Shown: positions 34,575 through 45,843, counted from the first letter of the stretch. The stretch is DNA of 64,000 bases from Papiliotrema nemorosa (GCA_032158125.1 JASKOT010000002.1:620001-684000), one strand, 5' to 3'. Made by a program: numbers and translations. The notes: generated from the sequence alone by a model not told the origin.

Positions 34575-37233
34575 ATGTCTGAACGAACTCCCCTCATTGA
34601 TCCTGCCACTAGACAACGAGTCGCAAACAGCGTTCCCTCCAAGGGACAGCGAATCAAGGTAGCAGAGGCCGCAGGCGCTTTGCAAGCCGGTAAACTCCCG
34701 TATGTCATTGCATCATCACCCACCAAGGGGTTTCCTACTCACTGACTCCTTGTAGATCTCAAGAACAATTGTCAAAGATTCTCCAGTTGGTCCTTGATGC
34801 CGATACACTCAAGACTGGTGGCGGGCCCAATTCGAGGACTGCGAGAATCGGTGTAGAGGGCCAAAAAGTCCTCGAAGATGTAAAGAACGTGCTGAGAGCG
34901 CTGAAAGCTTGGGGAGAGGAGAAGAACGACAATGACCTCTTGCAAAACTTCTTTGTGAGTTATTCTTCGAGGCATGCGACTGAGACTAGTACAATGCCGC
35001 GACTGCCGATGTCAATGTCGACGTGAATACTGCGACTGCGGCTGCACCATCCGCCAAGGAGCTTTCGAAAGATGCGCAACGAGCAATCTCTTCCCTGCGA
35101 ACCATTGCCTCTTTGATCGTGACCAACCCCGCTTTCCGACAATTCGGCTCTGAAGCCATCCTCCTCACTCGAGACATCTTTGCCGATGCTGCCAGCGTCA
35201 CTGCCGACGCCGCCAAGGACGCTGCCGACAAGGCTCGACCTAGTGAGAAGGAGCGAAAAGACGGTGTCGATTTTGAGGCGGCGCAGAAGAAGGGAAAGAA
35301 GGCTTTGAAGGGAGCTGCTTCTGGTCGATTGCAAGGTGAGGCCAAAGAGGGTCTTTGGGATCAGGCCGAGCAAGTCAAAGAGTATCTCGACGAGAAGCTG
35401 CCCGAGGGAGAGGAAGCTCGGGACCGAGTCATCACTCGACTTCAAGACGTGAGTCAGACTTCCAAAAGCGTCGACTGACACGCAGGTCATCACCCAAGCC
35501 CAGAAGAACCCCGAGTACAAACGATCGGCTCAAGCCATCATTGGCCTGTTCAAGAAGTACGCACACAAGGCTCAGGAAGCCGCTCAGGAGACCAAAGACA
35601 AGTCAAACGTCTCTGACGAGGACGAAAAGGTTCAGCAAGCTGGACGAGATTTGCGAGAGTTCATCGAGAAGATCTCAGGCAAGAACCTCGACGATGTCAC
35701 TTCTGCTTTGCAAAAGGTGAGTGTCGGCAGATCTGACCTTGACGCTGATGATAGGTCGGCGAGGATGTCAAGGGCGACGACAAGCTGTCCAAATACTTTG
35801 AGGAGCTCGAAAACTACGTCGAGCGACTCCTGTATCAACCTGGCTACGTCGCTTCCCAACGAGCCTACAAAAAGGCCTCCGCCCTGTACGATGATGCGCA
35901 ATCTCTCCTTGCCGAGAACGACCAATGGAAGCAGGACGCTGGAAAGCTGCAGAAGGAGCTCGAGGCGATCGTCGACGGCATTGCCAACGACAAGGCGACT
36001 TCCCGACTGGTCAACGCTTTGGAGGATCTCGGATCCAGCTTGGCGAGTTCCGGCAAGGTTGGCTTTGGAGCACTCAAGGTCGAGGGCAAGGGTTTGTACC
36101 GAGACTTTATCGATGTCATTGTGCCCCGTATCATCTCCCTCGTTAAGGAGATCCCCGTGCCTCGAGTCGAGTACAAGTCTGAGGGTGAGTCCGTCATCCC
36201 AGTCTGGGGACTAATCATCAGATGTTGACATTGTGATTGACGACATCAAGCTCGAGTCGGCGTCTTTCATCCCTGACTCGATCCGAGTTGTGCAGAAGAA
36301 CGACCTTCAATTCACCCAAGGTTACGCAACCTACGCGTCGGAATACGACGGAAGCATCCGACTCCGAGTCACTGGGCTCCACTTTACTGCGAGCAACATT
36401 GCGTTCTGGGTGTCCAAGAAGACTGGTTTCCTGCCATACGAGGATGCTGGTCTGCTCGATGTAACATTTGGCAATAAGGGCATCTCGTTTGATGTCACGC
36501 TCGAGAACGCTGCCGAGGAGGATCAAGAGACTTTCTTCACCGTCAAGAACGTCGATGTGTCAATCTCAGACTTTGACTTCCACGTCAGGGAGAACGACCA
36601 ATGGTTTGCAACCTGGTTCGCTCGACCTATCCTTAAGGCTTTTGTCAAGGTGAGTCCCGTATGGCTTCGATCTGAATCAAAGCTGACCAGGCAGCGAAAC
36701 TTGACCCATGCTCTCGAGGCTCAGATTGCCGAGTACCTCCGACAAGCCGACTTCCGGGCCTACGGTGTCCAACAAAGAGCCATCGCTGCCACCAACGCTC
36801 GACCTACACCTGCCAACTTTATCAACGCGATTGTCCGAGACTCCATCTTCCCTCAGTCCAACAACTACGGCCCTGTCAAGGTTCGACAAGCAGGTGTTGT
36901 CAAGTATGGACGACGAGGAGAGTATGTCTTGCACGTTGGTGTTGACGAAGCAGTAGGTTCAGCCGTACCTCCGTGCGCCGAGCTGATCCCTCTTAGCTCT
37001 TCCCGGATCAACCTCCCTCTCGAGTCTCCAACAAGCAGCGAGAAAAGGCCAAGGCTCTTGCTTCATCGGGCTCGAAGCAAGCTCGAGGTTCAGCCGATCA
37101 GTTCAAGAAGACTGCTCAGAATGCCAAGGACAAGGGAGAGCAAGAGGTCAACGAGCTGGATGCACGAAGGCAGGAACAACAAAGACGAGAGAGCAGACAA
37201 GAAGGCTGGAGGTCTGACGCTTTTACTGTGTAA
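34575..37233 (+). CDS. HAM1-like (DUF4449-type) fungal protein
   Basis: Eight or so exons give ~750 residues. The start MSERTPLIDPATRQRVANSV follows CACT. The N-terminal half is helical and charged, with repeated Ala/Lys/Glu stretches (SVTADAAKDAADKARPSEKE) and NPEYKRSAQAIIGLFKKYAH. The C-terminal half is beta-rich (DVDIVIDDIKLESASFIPDS, then LRVTGLHFTASNIAFWVSKK and FTVKNVDVSISDFDFHVREN). It matches my recollection of the conserved fungal HAM1-like N and C domains. The beta part looks like an elongated lipid-binding fold, which is an inference. The last exon is Gln/Arg/Glu-rich and ends EGWRSDAFTV. No membrane segment or signal peptide is seen. Molecular function is unknown to me. Confidence 0.8.
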
Positions 37234-37658
37234 ATGGACAGGAATGGATCTGGCCCTCACCGCTTTGTATTTAGGACACCAAGATGAAAGGTTCATGCTG
37301 GATGCCCTGGCTCTCTAGACGACATGAGTGTCATTCCCAGCGTCGGGATTGGGTGATTTGCGAGTGGCAAAAGATTAAAAGATGACGCAGCTGGAGGGGA
37401 TTTGGGATGTCGATTTCTGGCGTTACTCATCCAGTTCAGACCCCCTGGCATTAGACATCCTCCTTGCCGTCGACACTCCCCTAGAGCTCCGAAGCCTGGA
37501 GTGAGATCTGAAAGACGCTTGGAGTCTCCATCACCCGGCCTCGCTGATTACATACACTCAGAGCACCCCGTGAATCAGAGACGTCGCCTACGCTTCTGCT
37601 CCTTTCATAAAAGAATCACCCTTGCCCGCCTTATCTTTCCTGCGCGAACATATAAACG
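37234..37658. other. Promoter of the MESH1-like gene
   Basis: About 425 bases between two plus-strand genes. An open frame here overlaps the next gene in another frame. No gene is supported. Confidence 0.45.
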
Positions 37659-39003
37659 ATGTCACCCAGTGCTACGCATCCTTCCGCAGAACCAGGTCCT
37701 TCTTTTCGGCGAGGACGACCATTTCACTCCAACACCCCTGGGTCAGCTATCGACTTGACGGAAATGATCAATGCCACGCCCCCTTTGCGAACGCTTCAGC
37801 TGAGAAGCGATACGCCCAGTCCACCTCGTTCGAGGCCCGATAGCATTGTCGATTTGAATGAAGACCTGACTGATGGGATTGCCAACGGGCATGGGGCTGG
37901 AAATGGGATTGGAAGTGGAAGTGGGAACGGTCATGATGACCATCGAGCACATGGAAGCTTTCGAGAGGAAATGTACGAGCACGATAGGGAGAGAGTGGAT
38001 GTTGAGATGGGAGGTGTGGGTGATTTATCCGTGCTGCTTCGCACGATAGATTTCGCAGCTCAGGTGAGTGACATCTGGGATTGGGAGATTGATCTCGCCT
38101 GATGAGTCAGAAACATTCGTGTCAGAGAAGGAAGGATGTCGACCAGACACCATAGTGAGTTAGCTGATACCTGCAGTCTGTAGCATACTGACCTCTCAGT
38201 ATCAACCACCCTATTGCGGTCGCAAACTTTCTATCCGCTACGGGCATAACGGACGTGAGGGTATTGCAGGCTGCTGTCTTGCATGATACGGTCGAAGATA
38301 CGCATACAACTATAGGTATGTCAGCTGCGTTCTCCCTTCAGAATCAATCATGCTGATTTTCAGAGGAGATTGAAAGTATTTTCGGTGCAGACGTCGCACG
38401 TATAGTCCATGTCAGCTATGACACGCATACGCCGTTGAGAACTCGAGCTGATTCAGCAGGAATGTACGGACAATCCCACGTTATCAGGTCAACAACGTAA
38501 AGCGGAACAAGTCAGGACGGCACCCCACAAATCGAAAGAAGCTCAGCAAGTCAAGCTCGCTGAGTAAGTCAATGCATGACTTCTGCATGATCGCTAATGC
38601 CCCGTAGCAAGATGCACAACCTTGAGAGTATAAGGAGGAGCCCACCAGTAGGCTGGGGAGTGAGGCGTATACAGGCGTACTTCATCTGGGCTAAACAAGT
38701 CACCGATGGTCAGTTGTGCTAGTTTCAACAGCAATGGGACGAGTTGACAAGTCAGCATGTGCGGCATCGCATCCTATACTGGCAGCTCGATTGCAACACC
38801 TCTACGAGACAGCGTATACCAGGGTAGATGGCAAATACCACCCATGCCATCCTGAAGTCTGTGGACCCTTGACCGAGGTAAGGGTCTCGACCTGTCAAGA
38901 GCATGTCAAACTGACAATGCAGGAGGAAAAGACCCATATAGATAGTCGACTTTCATGCCTCAAAGTGGGGGAGACACCTAGTCCAAAACCCATCTTCTTC
39001 TGA
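37659..39003 (+). CDS. HDDC3: MESH1-type HD hydrolase (SpoT homologue)
   Basis: HD-domain phosphohydrolase of the MESH1/HDDC3 group, metal-dependent enzymes that hydrolyse (p)ppGpp in vitro and act on NADPH in animals. Splicing yields the ordered motifs [56 protein letters not shown] and [13 protein letters not shown]. The metal-binding His and Asp (HD in LHDTVEDT, D in LADKMHN) are all present. Seven or so short introns; the exon after VTD is entered by an acceptor at GTCAG so that [11 protein letters not shown] stays in frame. A ~125-residue N-terminal extension, Gly/Asn- and Arg/Asp-rich, precedes the domain, which in animals starts almost at the N-terminus. It ends [11 protein letters not shown]. 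Confidence 0.9.
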
Positions 39004-39261
39004 CGATCACACGAGGATAACAGTTGTACATGACGATATGCCTTGTTTTACTTGACGAGTTTCTACATCACTTTATGCTATACCTTATGACAGAGTCAAC
39101 TTGGACAATTGCATGCAATCGCAGAGAGGATGTTCAAACGAGTGAGCAAGATATGCTCTGCCACGTTGCCACCACGTTTCATAACACATCACACCTGCAC
39201 GCGTCTGGCATCTCGAGATCACCCCTCATATCTACATACCTTACCAAAGTAACAGCCAAAG

Positions 39262-40394
39262 ATGGAATTAGACCCCTTGTACCACGTCAAGCAGCTCTTC
39301 TACCAAGGTGAGCTTGCATCGATACTGCAGATGTGAAGCAACTGACGACTCAGCTTCATACAAAGGTGATTACCGGATATCCACGTCTCATGATCCACAC
39401 TAATCTTCCAGCTTGTATAGCTGAAGCTTCATCATCCCACGGTCTCCCTGGGGCCCTGTATGCGGCTAGATCTCACCTAGCGACATACCCACCCAACTTC
39501 TCCGCCGCCAAAGACGTCCTTTCCTCCCACACCGACGCCCCAGCAGCCAAGGCTGTTCTGGCGCTCGCAGGTTATCTGGCAGATGACGACAAGCCCGCGA
39601 GAGTGGATGAAGCTCGAGATCTAGTCATCGAGGCTGAGGGGGCTGATCAGGAAGAAGAAGAGAGCTTGGAAGGTGTCATTAGGGTCGTAGCGGGCACTGT
39701 GTTTGTGTTGGAGGGGGAGAACGAGGAGGCGGTAGCTACGTTGACAGAGGGTAGGGCGAAAGAGGATCTCGAATGGTGAGTCTACTTTTTTGGAGCTGAG
39801 TACTCCGGAGGGGTTAGGAGCTGACCGATAGCCATGCTTTGCTGGTGCAATTGTTGATCTCTCTCGATAGGAGGGATCTGGCTCAGACCACCTTCAACCA
39901 AGCCAAGAAGATCGGAAACGACTCTACCCTGGTTCAAGCTATGGAGGCTTGGATCGGTCTCAAGACTGTAAGCGCTCGTTCCCTTGTTCATTTTCCTGCA
40001 CATTGCTCACTGCGCAGGGCGGCCGACCGCTGCACCAGGCTTACTACTACTTTGAGGAGCTGTACCAACTCCCCTCGGGCCGAACGCCATCTGTGATTGC
40101 CTCTCATGCTGGAGCCCATCTATTACTAGGACACATCGACGAGGCCAAGGCGGATATAAGCGAGGCTGGACAGGTAGAAGGTGGAGCGCAGAACCCGGAC
40201 GTCTTGTCTGTCGGCACCTCTCTCCGTCTGGAAGGATACGCCGAGTGAGTTGACAATTGGTCGACTGGATATCGAGCTGACGCGTTATCAGAAAATTGAC
40301 CGCTGCCGCACCGACGCATCCTCACGCTGCAGAGCTTGCAAAGCTGTCAAAGGAGTTTGATGAGGCTGCGTCAAAGTTCGCCATTGCGGCTTAG
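39262..40394 (+). CDS. SEC28: Coatomer subunit epsilon
   Basis: Epsilon-COP, a TPR-like solenoid subunit of the COPI coat, which binds alpha-COP on Golgi-to-ER vesicles. Splicing of a 14+12+long exon series gives MELDPLYHVKQLFYQASYKA, typical of the family. After it come LPGALYAARSHLATYPPNFS, HALLVQLLISLDRRDLAQTT, QAMEAWIGLKTGGRPLHQAYYYFEELYQ (read in two parts), and HPHAAELAKLSKEFDEAASK, then FAIAA at the stop. The second exon (39354-39365) is a 12-nt micro-exon. Five introns in all are predicted. Length ~300 residues matches the family. Confidence 0.93.
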
Positions 40395-40502
40395 GATATG
40401 ACTTGGAGACAACGAGATGCATCTGCATTTGGGAATGCTGTCTTCTGTTCTGGTATTTCCACAATATCGCGCTGTTCTTCTCCAGTGTTCTTCGTTCGGC
40501 GC

Positions 40503-42142
40503 TCATAAATGAGCCTTGGTCTCTTCGGGTAGCAAGACATTTCCAAGAAAACGGCGCAAGGCATCTGCTAATTCGTCGGGCTTCTCGTGTGCGATCTGAT
40601 CATCAGCCCAGAGCCAAGATGTGGAAAGGTCCACTCACAAGATGACCAGAACTCGTGATCCTTTCGTTGGCACAAACAGGAGGTCTCCAGACCATCTCTC
40701 TCGTCGGCTCTTCACCATGCGTAGCGATCGGATTTCCAGACATGACAAATCCAACTGGGACCTGTAATTCTGACAGTTTGTCCCATCCAACGCCGAGACC
40801 CTCCGTTTCGGCAAACACGGCTGATTCTCCCCATTTAGGCGTGGACAACTGGACCGCGCCAGAAGAGTCTCCGGGAACAGGTACAAGACCATGTGAGAGC
40901 CACAAGTCAAACGACTCGTCGTGCCAAGGTGAGAAGAATGGGGATGACCGGACTCGAGTCGCCGCCTCGATGGAAGGCCAACGATCTCGACGCTTGATGG
41001 AGCCGTGAAGGAGATGATACCTTGCTACTTCGGCAATATTCTCACCGGAGAAATCTGACGAACTGCCTCGAGCAGGCGGACACTATCTTGTCAGCTCTAT
41101 CCGGGTGACATTCAAGGTAGGAAAGCTCACCATCGGTTCGACAAGGAAGAGTGCCTCGAATAAATCAGGTCGAGCATGAGCCGCCTGCACCCTGCAGTCA
41201 GTTCTCATACCAAGCCTTCTGCTCTTTCGAATGCTTCTCTAAAAAAGAAAGAAACTCACATGGCATTACCGCCGAATGAGTATCCAGCCCCTATAACCTT
41301 CTTCTCCGGTCGGTCCCGCCTCACCGTTTGCTCGATGGCTGCAATAACGTCCCGTCCGCCGTCTACCCAGTTATGTACTGGCCCTATGACCTCTTTATTC
41401 AGGTCGATAGAGGCTCCATGATGTATATCGTCTAAGAGCCATATCTCATCTATCTCTACTCGCCGTCTAAGTAGTGACTGAGCCGCTTCAGGATGAGGCA
41501 AAGGTGGAGAGCCAAACGTTGTAGGAGATATAGGCGGTCCACTCAAAACTCGCCGTAATGTCGGAATCCAGGACTGATCATCAGCTCTATTCACCACGTA
41601 CTTGGGATAGGGCAGGAGCTATGTACCTCTTTGGTGAGACCATTGGCATGAGTGACCACGAGCGTCACACCCTCGCCCGTTGCCGAGGTGACACCATCTC
41701 TGATCCATTGCTCCGCTGCGACCCACAAACCCGGCTGTTTCTGCTCATCCGTAGCGATCGTAGCGTTGATTCTCATCTTGGCAGCCACATCAACTTCTTT
41801 CGCTATTCGCTTCTTCCTATCGTCTTTACTCTCATTGGGCGGTACCTCGCCCTGTTGAAATGGATCATCCTCCCGGACCAGCTTGCCGGTACTTTCGAGA
41901 AAAGTCCGTGGATAAGCAGCTGATAGTGCATGCTCGGTCCGTGTCCATCCTGATGGGATGGATATGGCGGGTCGGGATGGGAATGAAGGAGGAGATGTGT
42001 TTGGCGGTGATTGTAGAGGAAGGTAAAGAGCTCCAGGACACAGGGGAGATGGCCGCTCAGCTATGTGTGTCGGACGAGCATAGCTTGGGTTGTTGAGTCT
42101 GGAGGCGGTCATGCTGAATAGCAGACGAGAGCTCCGTCTCAT
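40503..42142 (-). CDS. Alpha/beta hydrolase
   Basis: Serine hydrolase of the alpha/beta fold. The oxyanion-side strand is [14 protein letters not shown], the nucleophile elbow [11 protein letters not shown] (Ser in GYSFGG) and the catalytic His lies in [20 protein letters not shown], which is created by the last splice. An acidic residue late in the chain is not assigned. The segment [20 protein letters not shown] and the loop after it are usual for lipase/esterase-like members such as yeast Lpx1-type proteins. Start choice is 42142 ([18 protein letters not shown]) or 42112 (MTASRLNN). Five exons or so; one acceptor (GATAG before [11 protein letters not shown]) was chosen by frame. It ends LPEETKAHL. 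Substrate unknown. Confidence 0.85.
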
Positions 42143-42506
42143 GCTATGTAAAGGAGAAAATATCGTCGGGCATGTAAGTAGGACCCTCTGAAATGGGATG
42201 AACGATCGGCTACTCGACATATGCGAGCAACTAGCCACTGCAGAAATGCGCCAGTGAGCCTGCCAAGCCCGAACAACACACATGGCACACTGCGACCCAC
42301 GTCCCACCGTCAGAGGTGACCCCGGCGATTGTTTTGTATCGTTGCATTCGTATAGGTCCATACGAATACGGCATGAGAAAAGGAAAAGAACAGCCGAATC
42401 CCATTGAACTCCAGTTGTACACACTTTCCTGGCAAAGACCTGGAATCCACCTCCCAGCACACCTTCCGCCGAAAGTAGAACGCCAGTCCTCCAATCAAGA
42501 AACCGC
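42143..42506. other. Intergenic between hydrolase and eL18
   Basis: About 360 bases between tandem minus-strand genes; expected to hold the eL18 3' UTR and the hydrolase promoter. No gene seen. Confidence 0.45.
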
Positions 42507-43262
42507 TTACTTGTGGGTCGACTTGATCTTGAAACCTCTCGACTAGTTTCATCAGCTATTGATCCCAAGCACAGTCCCGAGTTGCTCACCTTTCTTCGTC
42601 CTCGTGCTCGCTCGAATTTTCGTCCCTTGCTGGCGACGTATGGCTTTCCACCCTTGAGGGGTCCACCAAAGTGCTTGACGGCCTCTCGGACGTTTCGCTT
42701 TCCTCGGAGCAAGACAGTGTTGGAACCGGTAGGAGCTCGGAGAGCGAGTTGGTCCAAGGTCAAAGCCTCACCACCGGCAGCGACAATTCGTTCTCGGGCA
42801 GAGGTGGAGAATTTGAGGGCGGCAATGGTGAGCTTGGGAACCTCGGGGAGTCGCTCGTCGTCGAGGACGGTACCGACAGTGACGATGGTCTTGGAATTGT
42901 CCGGGTTGGATCCTCGGGTCTCCTTGACGATTCGGGAGAGGGAGATTGGGGGTCGGTTGATCTTGCTCATGAAGAGTCGTCGGAGGATGACTCGGTTGAA
43001 TCGAGAGTCGGTTCGTCGAGCAAGGAATCGGTAGAGCTGGAACGTTAGCGGTTGTCGTGGAAAAGTTCGGGCCGATGGTGGCAGAGCATGGGTGACAACG
43101 CTTGCCCGCTCTACAACAATAGCAGACGCGTTGCCATATCCCAGCATCCGCCCCATGAGAGAATAAACCCACCTTGACAAGCAAGAGGAGGTAAGGGTCC
43201 TCAGACTTGGGAGCCTGTCGCGCTCCCTTCTTGACGTGGTGGTAACGGAGATCGATACCCAT
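42507..43262 (-). CDS. RPL18: 60S ribosomal protein eL18
   Basis: Large-subunit ribosomal protein. Three exons (43173-43262, 42590-43036, 42507-42542) sum to 573 nt, 190 residues, close to the family norm. Start [20 protein letters not shown], then [55 protein letters not shown] and the basic end [18 protein letters not shown]. The last exon carries only 11 codons plus stop. The first intron (43037-43172, 136 nt) is unusually long for this window. I looked in it for a box C/D snoRNA and found no clear C or D box. The KSTHK tail extends a little beyond the usual SRGFKV/I end. Confidence 0.96.
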
Positions 43263-43504
43263 CCTGTTGGAGTGAGGAAAGTGACAAGGAGGGAAAAGCC
43301 GACGAGGTGGATGTAGATGGAGTAAAGGCGGAAAGCGAATGTCGAAAAAGAAACATGTGGTCAGCGCAGAATTCTTCGACTTTTGCCCAAATTTGGTGGG
43401 TATCGCAACAACGGCCAGTCCCCCCTCTCCACACATCTGTGACTCCGGGCGCACGCTCAGATCTCTTCCACCATCCATGATCCAGCTCGAGGCAAACCGA
43501 TTGT

Positions 43505-43877
43505 TCACGAGTCTCCCCTTGCTTCGTGTTCCAACTCTCCATTGCGCCTGCTGTCCTCCCCCTCATTGCCGACTAACACCTGCAAAGCGTCCCTCTCCTT
43601 CTACACTGACCGTTGCTGCGATACACCGATGTAAGGGTCACAGAACTCACCTGCTGATATGACTTTTGAAAGAGTTGGTTGTCGACCTTGAAGGATGAAA
43701 GAGGGGTTCGTCCAAGTGGATCCAAAGTCTTCGGGGCATGCAGAGGGAAAAGTGCCACATCACTCGAGCGGGAACTCCCCAGAGCGGCAATATCGGGGTT
43801 ATCGTCAGGCTCGTCTAGACAGAGAGACAATGGTGGGTGGCAAAAGTAGGTCATCGGCGATAAGTCACACGATGCAT
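43505..43877 (-). CDS. Small spliced gene, 81-residue unknown protein
   Basis: Three exons (43871-43877, 43651-43814, 43505-43579) sum to 246 nt, 81 residues plus stop. All joints have consensus sites: GTGTGA/CTAG and GTGAGT/GCAG, with introns of 56 and 71 nt, typical of the window. The protein starts [20 protein letters not shown] and continues [40 protein letters not shown] and ends EHEARGDS. No signal peptide, membrane segment or known motif is recognised. It lies 33 bases downstream of the tandem paralogue at 43910 and 242 bases upstream of eL18, all on the minus strand. It could instead be a noncoding exon of the eL18 leader. I am about half sure it is a gene. Confidence 0.5.
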
Positions 43878-43909
43878 GCTAAACACCGATGCTCTCGCTC
43901 CGGCTCATT

Positions 43910-44485
43910 TTAGGGCACCCCGTTCACACCGTTCACCAGCACTTCGGCCTCATTCGGCTCAGAATCAGAACCGAGCAAAGTCCTCAATTTAAAAGGGTGG
44001 TCACGCCAGTATCGCAAAGCGGAAACATCTTCCTGCCCAAAAGTCTTGGAAATCTCTCCGTCCGACTCTAGATACTGATCTTCCGTTAGATCCAAGTCGG
44101 AACAGATTCTTCCAAACTCCTGCAGCTTACGCTGGCAGATCTCAGTGACCGCCTGTGGAAATATACTGTCAGTCGTATCAGTCAGTATCTCACTCTCGAC
44201 CATCCATTCACCGGCTGACTGACCCTCACCGCTCTTCAGTGCCCAGTGATGATGGCTTAGTGTGGTGGTCGGCGAAGTGGGCTCACCGCTCTGAACGAGA
44301 GTCCAACAATTAGGTATCTGCTCGTTGAAGAAGACGGCTCGTACGTTGAATCCTGATGCACATTGAAACTCCTTGTAGTTGGGTATTTCGCCCATGTCAG
44401 GGTCGTTTTCTAGGAAACGTTGTAGGCTGGATAGGTCAAACTCTGTCGGGTTGACAAAGTTGTAGAGCTGTTCGTTGTGGTTCAT
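43910..44485 (-). CDS. Unrecognised protein, tandem paralogue A
   Basis: Intronless gene of 191 residues starting MNHNEQLYNFVNPTEFDLSS. It is clearly homologous to the next gene upstream (44872-45414). Shared blocks are RAVFFNEQ versus VAVFYNPY, LSHHHWALKSG versus LSNHHWALKSG, EWMVESEILTD versus YWSIERELLQD, AVTEICQRKL versus AVRSICDSKL, and YWRDHPFKLRTLLG versus CWRDDPFTLDNLLG. It has no signal peptide, membrane segment or catalytic motif that I recognise. It is acidic, Trp-rich for its size and probably a soluble, folded cytosolic protein. It ends in a short extra tail, LVNGVNGVP. Lack of introns is unusual in this window. Function unknown. Confidence 0.85.
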   Translation of the reverse strand: MNHNEQLYNFVNPTEFDLSSLQRFLENDPDMGEIPNYKEFQCASGFNVRAVFFNEQIPNCWTLVQSGEPTSPTTTLSHHHWALKSGEGQSAGEWMVESEILTDTTDSIFPQAVTEICQRKLQEFGRICSDLDLTEDQYLESDGEISKTFGQEDVSALRYWRDHPFKLRTLLGSDSEPNEAEVLVNGVNGVP

Positions 44486-44871
44486 GGTTGTGTCAACGTC
44501 TTGGGTGAAGATTCAAAGCAAGTCTTGGGTGTTCAATGTGAGCGGAAGGAGGGGTATAATTAGCGTGAACATTCCAGAAGGCCAATTTTGCTCTAATTAC
44601 GCCTGACGATAAGCAAGCTGTCAGAGGGACTCGCTTGAAAGGAGTGGGCCCGCCCCTTAGGTCGATGTCACGTTCAAGGTGTGCGAGTCTCACACTCGTG
44701 CGCTCTCACAGTGTCATTACAGCTGGGTACATGTGAGCGCTCATGAGGCTGCCATGCTATCAGACTGTCAGGGGAAGGGCGGGGTCGCACAATCCTTCAT
44801 CGAAAAAACGGACGAGTCAATCTGGTAGAGTATCATACTGAAGTTCCCATCAATATCACCTCAAGATGAGT
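44486..44871. other. Spacer between tandem paralogues
   Basis: About 390 bases, holding the promoter of paralogue A and the 3' region of paralogue B. A short inverted-repeat-like stretch (44680-44712, GTGCGAG/CTCACACTCG) is present. No gene is seen. Confidence 0.45.
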
Positions 44872-45414
44872 TCAGCCCTTCGTCTTTCTACCCAAGAGGT
44901 TGTCCAAGGTGAACGGATCATCTCGCCAACACATGAATGCCTCGACCTCCTCTTCACTCAAGTATAGGTCCAAATCACTCTTCTTCCAGTATTCCTGAGC
45001 TGTCACGCCCTGCTCGGTGATTTTCGCCTTCATGGCTGTCAACTTGCTATCACATATACTTCGGACCGCTTTGGAGAAGGTCTCCTCCGAATCATCCTGC
45101 AACAGCTCTCTTTCGATGCTCCAGTAGCCCTGAGTTGGCTCTCTACCCGACTTGAGGGCCCAGTGATGATTGGACAGTACGGCTTCTGGTTCAGACTTTC
45201 CAGTGTTCTTGGTGTATGCCCAATAGGTTGTCTGGTATGGGTTGTAAAAGACGGCTACGAGAGCGCGGTTGGACTTTTCTTGTTGACCCCACTGAGATTG
45301 GTGAAACTTCTTCACTGAGCCGAATACCGAGTCGGATTCGAGGTGGTAGGACAATTCCTCAGCAGTATACAATCGTACAGCACTCTCAAAGTCATATTCG
45401 GTATCCTGACTCAT
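44872..45414 (-). CDS. Unrecognised protein, tandem paralogue B
   Basis: Intronless gene of 180 residues; the ATG at 45414 (MSQDTEYDFESAVRLYTAEE) aligns with the start of paralogue A, so I prefer it to upstream ATGs at 45482 or 45516. Shared features are the LSxHHWALKSG core, a GxW-x-x-E-x-E-L segment, an IC-x-x-KL helix and the C-terminal W-R-D-x-P-F-x-L-x-x-LLG motif. Identity to A looks moderate (perhaps a third), so the duplication is not recent. No known domain, signal peptide or membrane segment is seen. Both copies point the same way with ~390 bases between them, as after an unequal-crossover duplication. Function unknown. Confidence 0.82.
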   Translation of the reverse strand: MSQDTEYDFESAVRLYTAEELSYHLESDSVFGSVKKFHQSQWGQQEKSNRALVAVFYNPYQTTYWAYTKNTGKSEPEAVLSNHHWALKSGREPTQGYWSIERELLQDDSEETFSKAVRSICDSKLTAMKAKITEQGVTAQEYWKKSDLDLYLSEEEVEAFMCWRDDPFTLDNLLGRKTKG

Positions 45415-45843
45415 TGTCGTTGAATCAAACCGGTGATCGTCAAGGAGTGACAACCCAACGAGGCTTATGGCGTTACTAGACATACTGACCTGATCGGGGT
45501 TGACACCGAGTCTCATGTGAGTGAAAGGAGACAGAGCATGTCATCCCAAGCCGAGTCGTCATGGACCCCGACGCCGCTTCGATATGATGCGCGACGCTGC
45601 ACAGGAATCCATTCATCCTGTATTGTGGGGAGGAGTGGCGAATTTGGAGTTGTAACGGCACTCAAAATCGGCCATCGTCCAACGAGGAATCCGATAACTA
45701 CTTCTGACCTAACTTATCGGTTGTCTGCGACACGCGATGCATACGGCGCCTAATGTCCTCGAACATGCACGCATTCTCGCCCTTCCCCCATGTTCACATG
45801 CCCGCCCGATCCCCGATTTCCGAGTTCGGAGATATGATAGTGA

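Noticed and set aside
43573..43854. 93-codon unspliced frame ([18 protein letters not shown] start)
   Set aside because: The internal CTAG acceptor and GTGAGT donor suggest that only the middle part is exon; the spliced version at 43505-43877 is preferred.
45415..45516. Longer N-terminus for tandem paralogue B from ATG 45516 or 45482
   Set aside because: The ATG at 45414 aligns with the start of paralogue A; the extra residues have no counterpart there.
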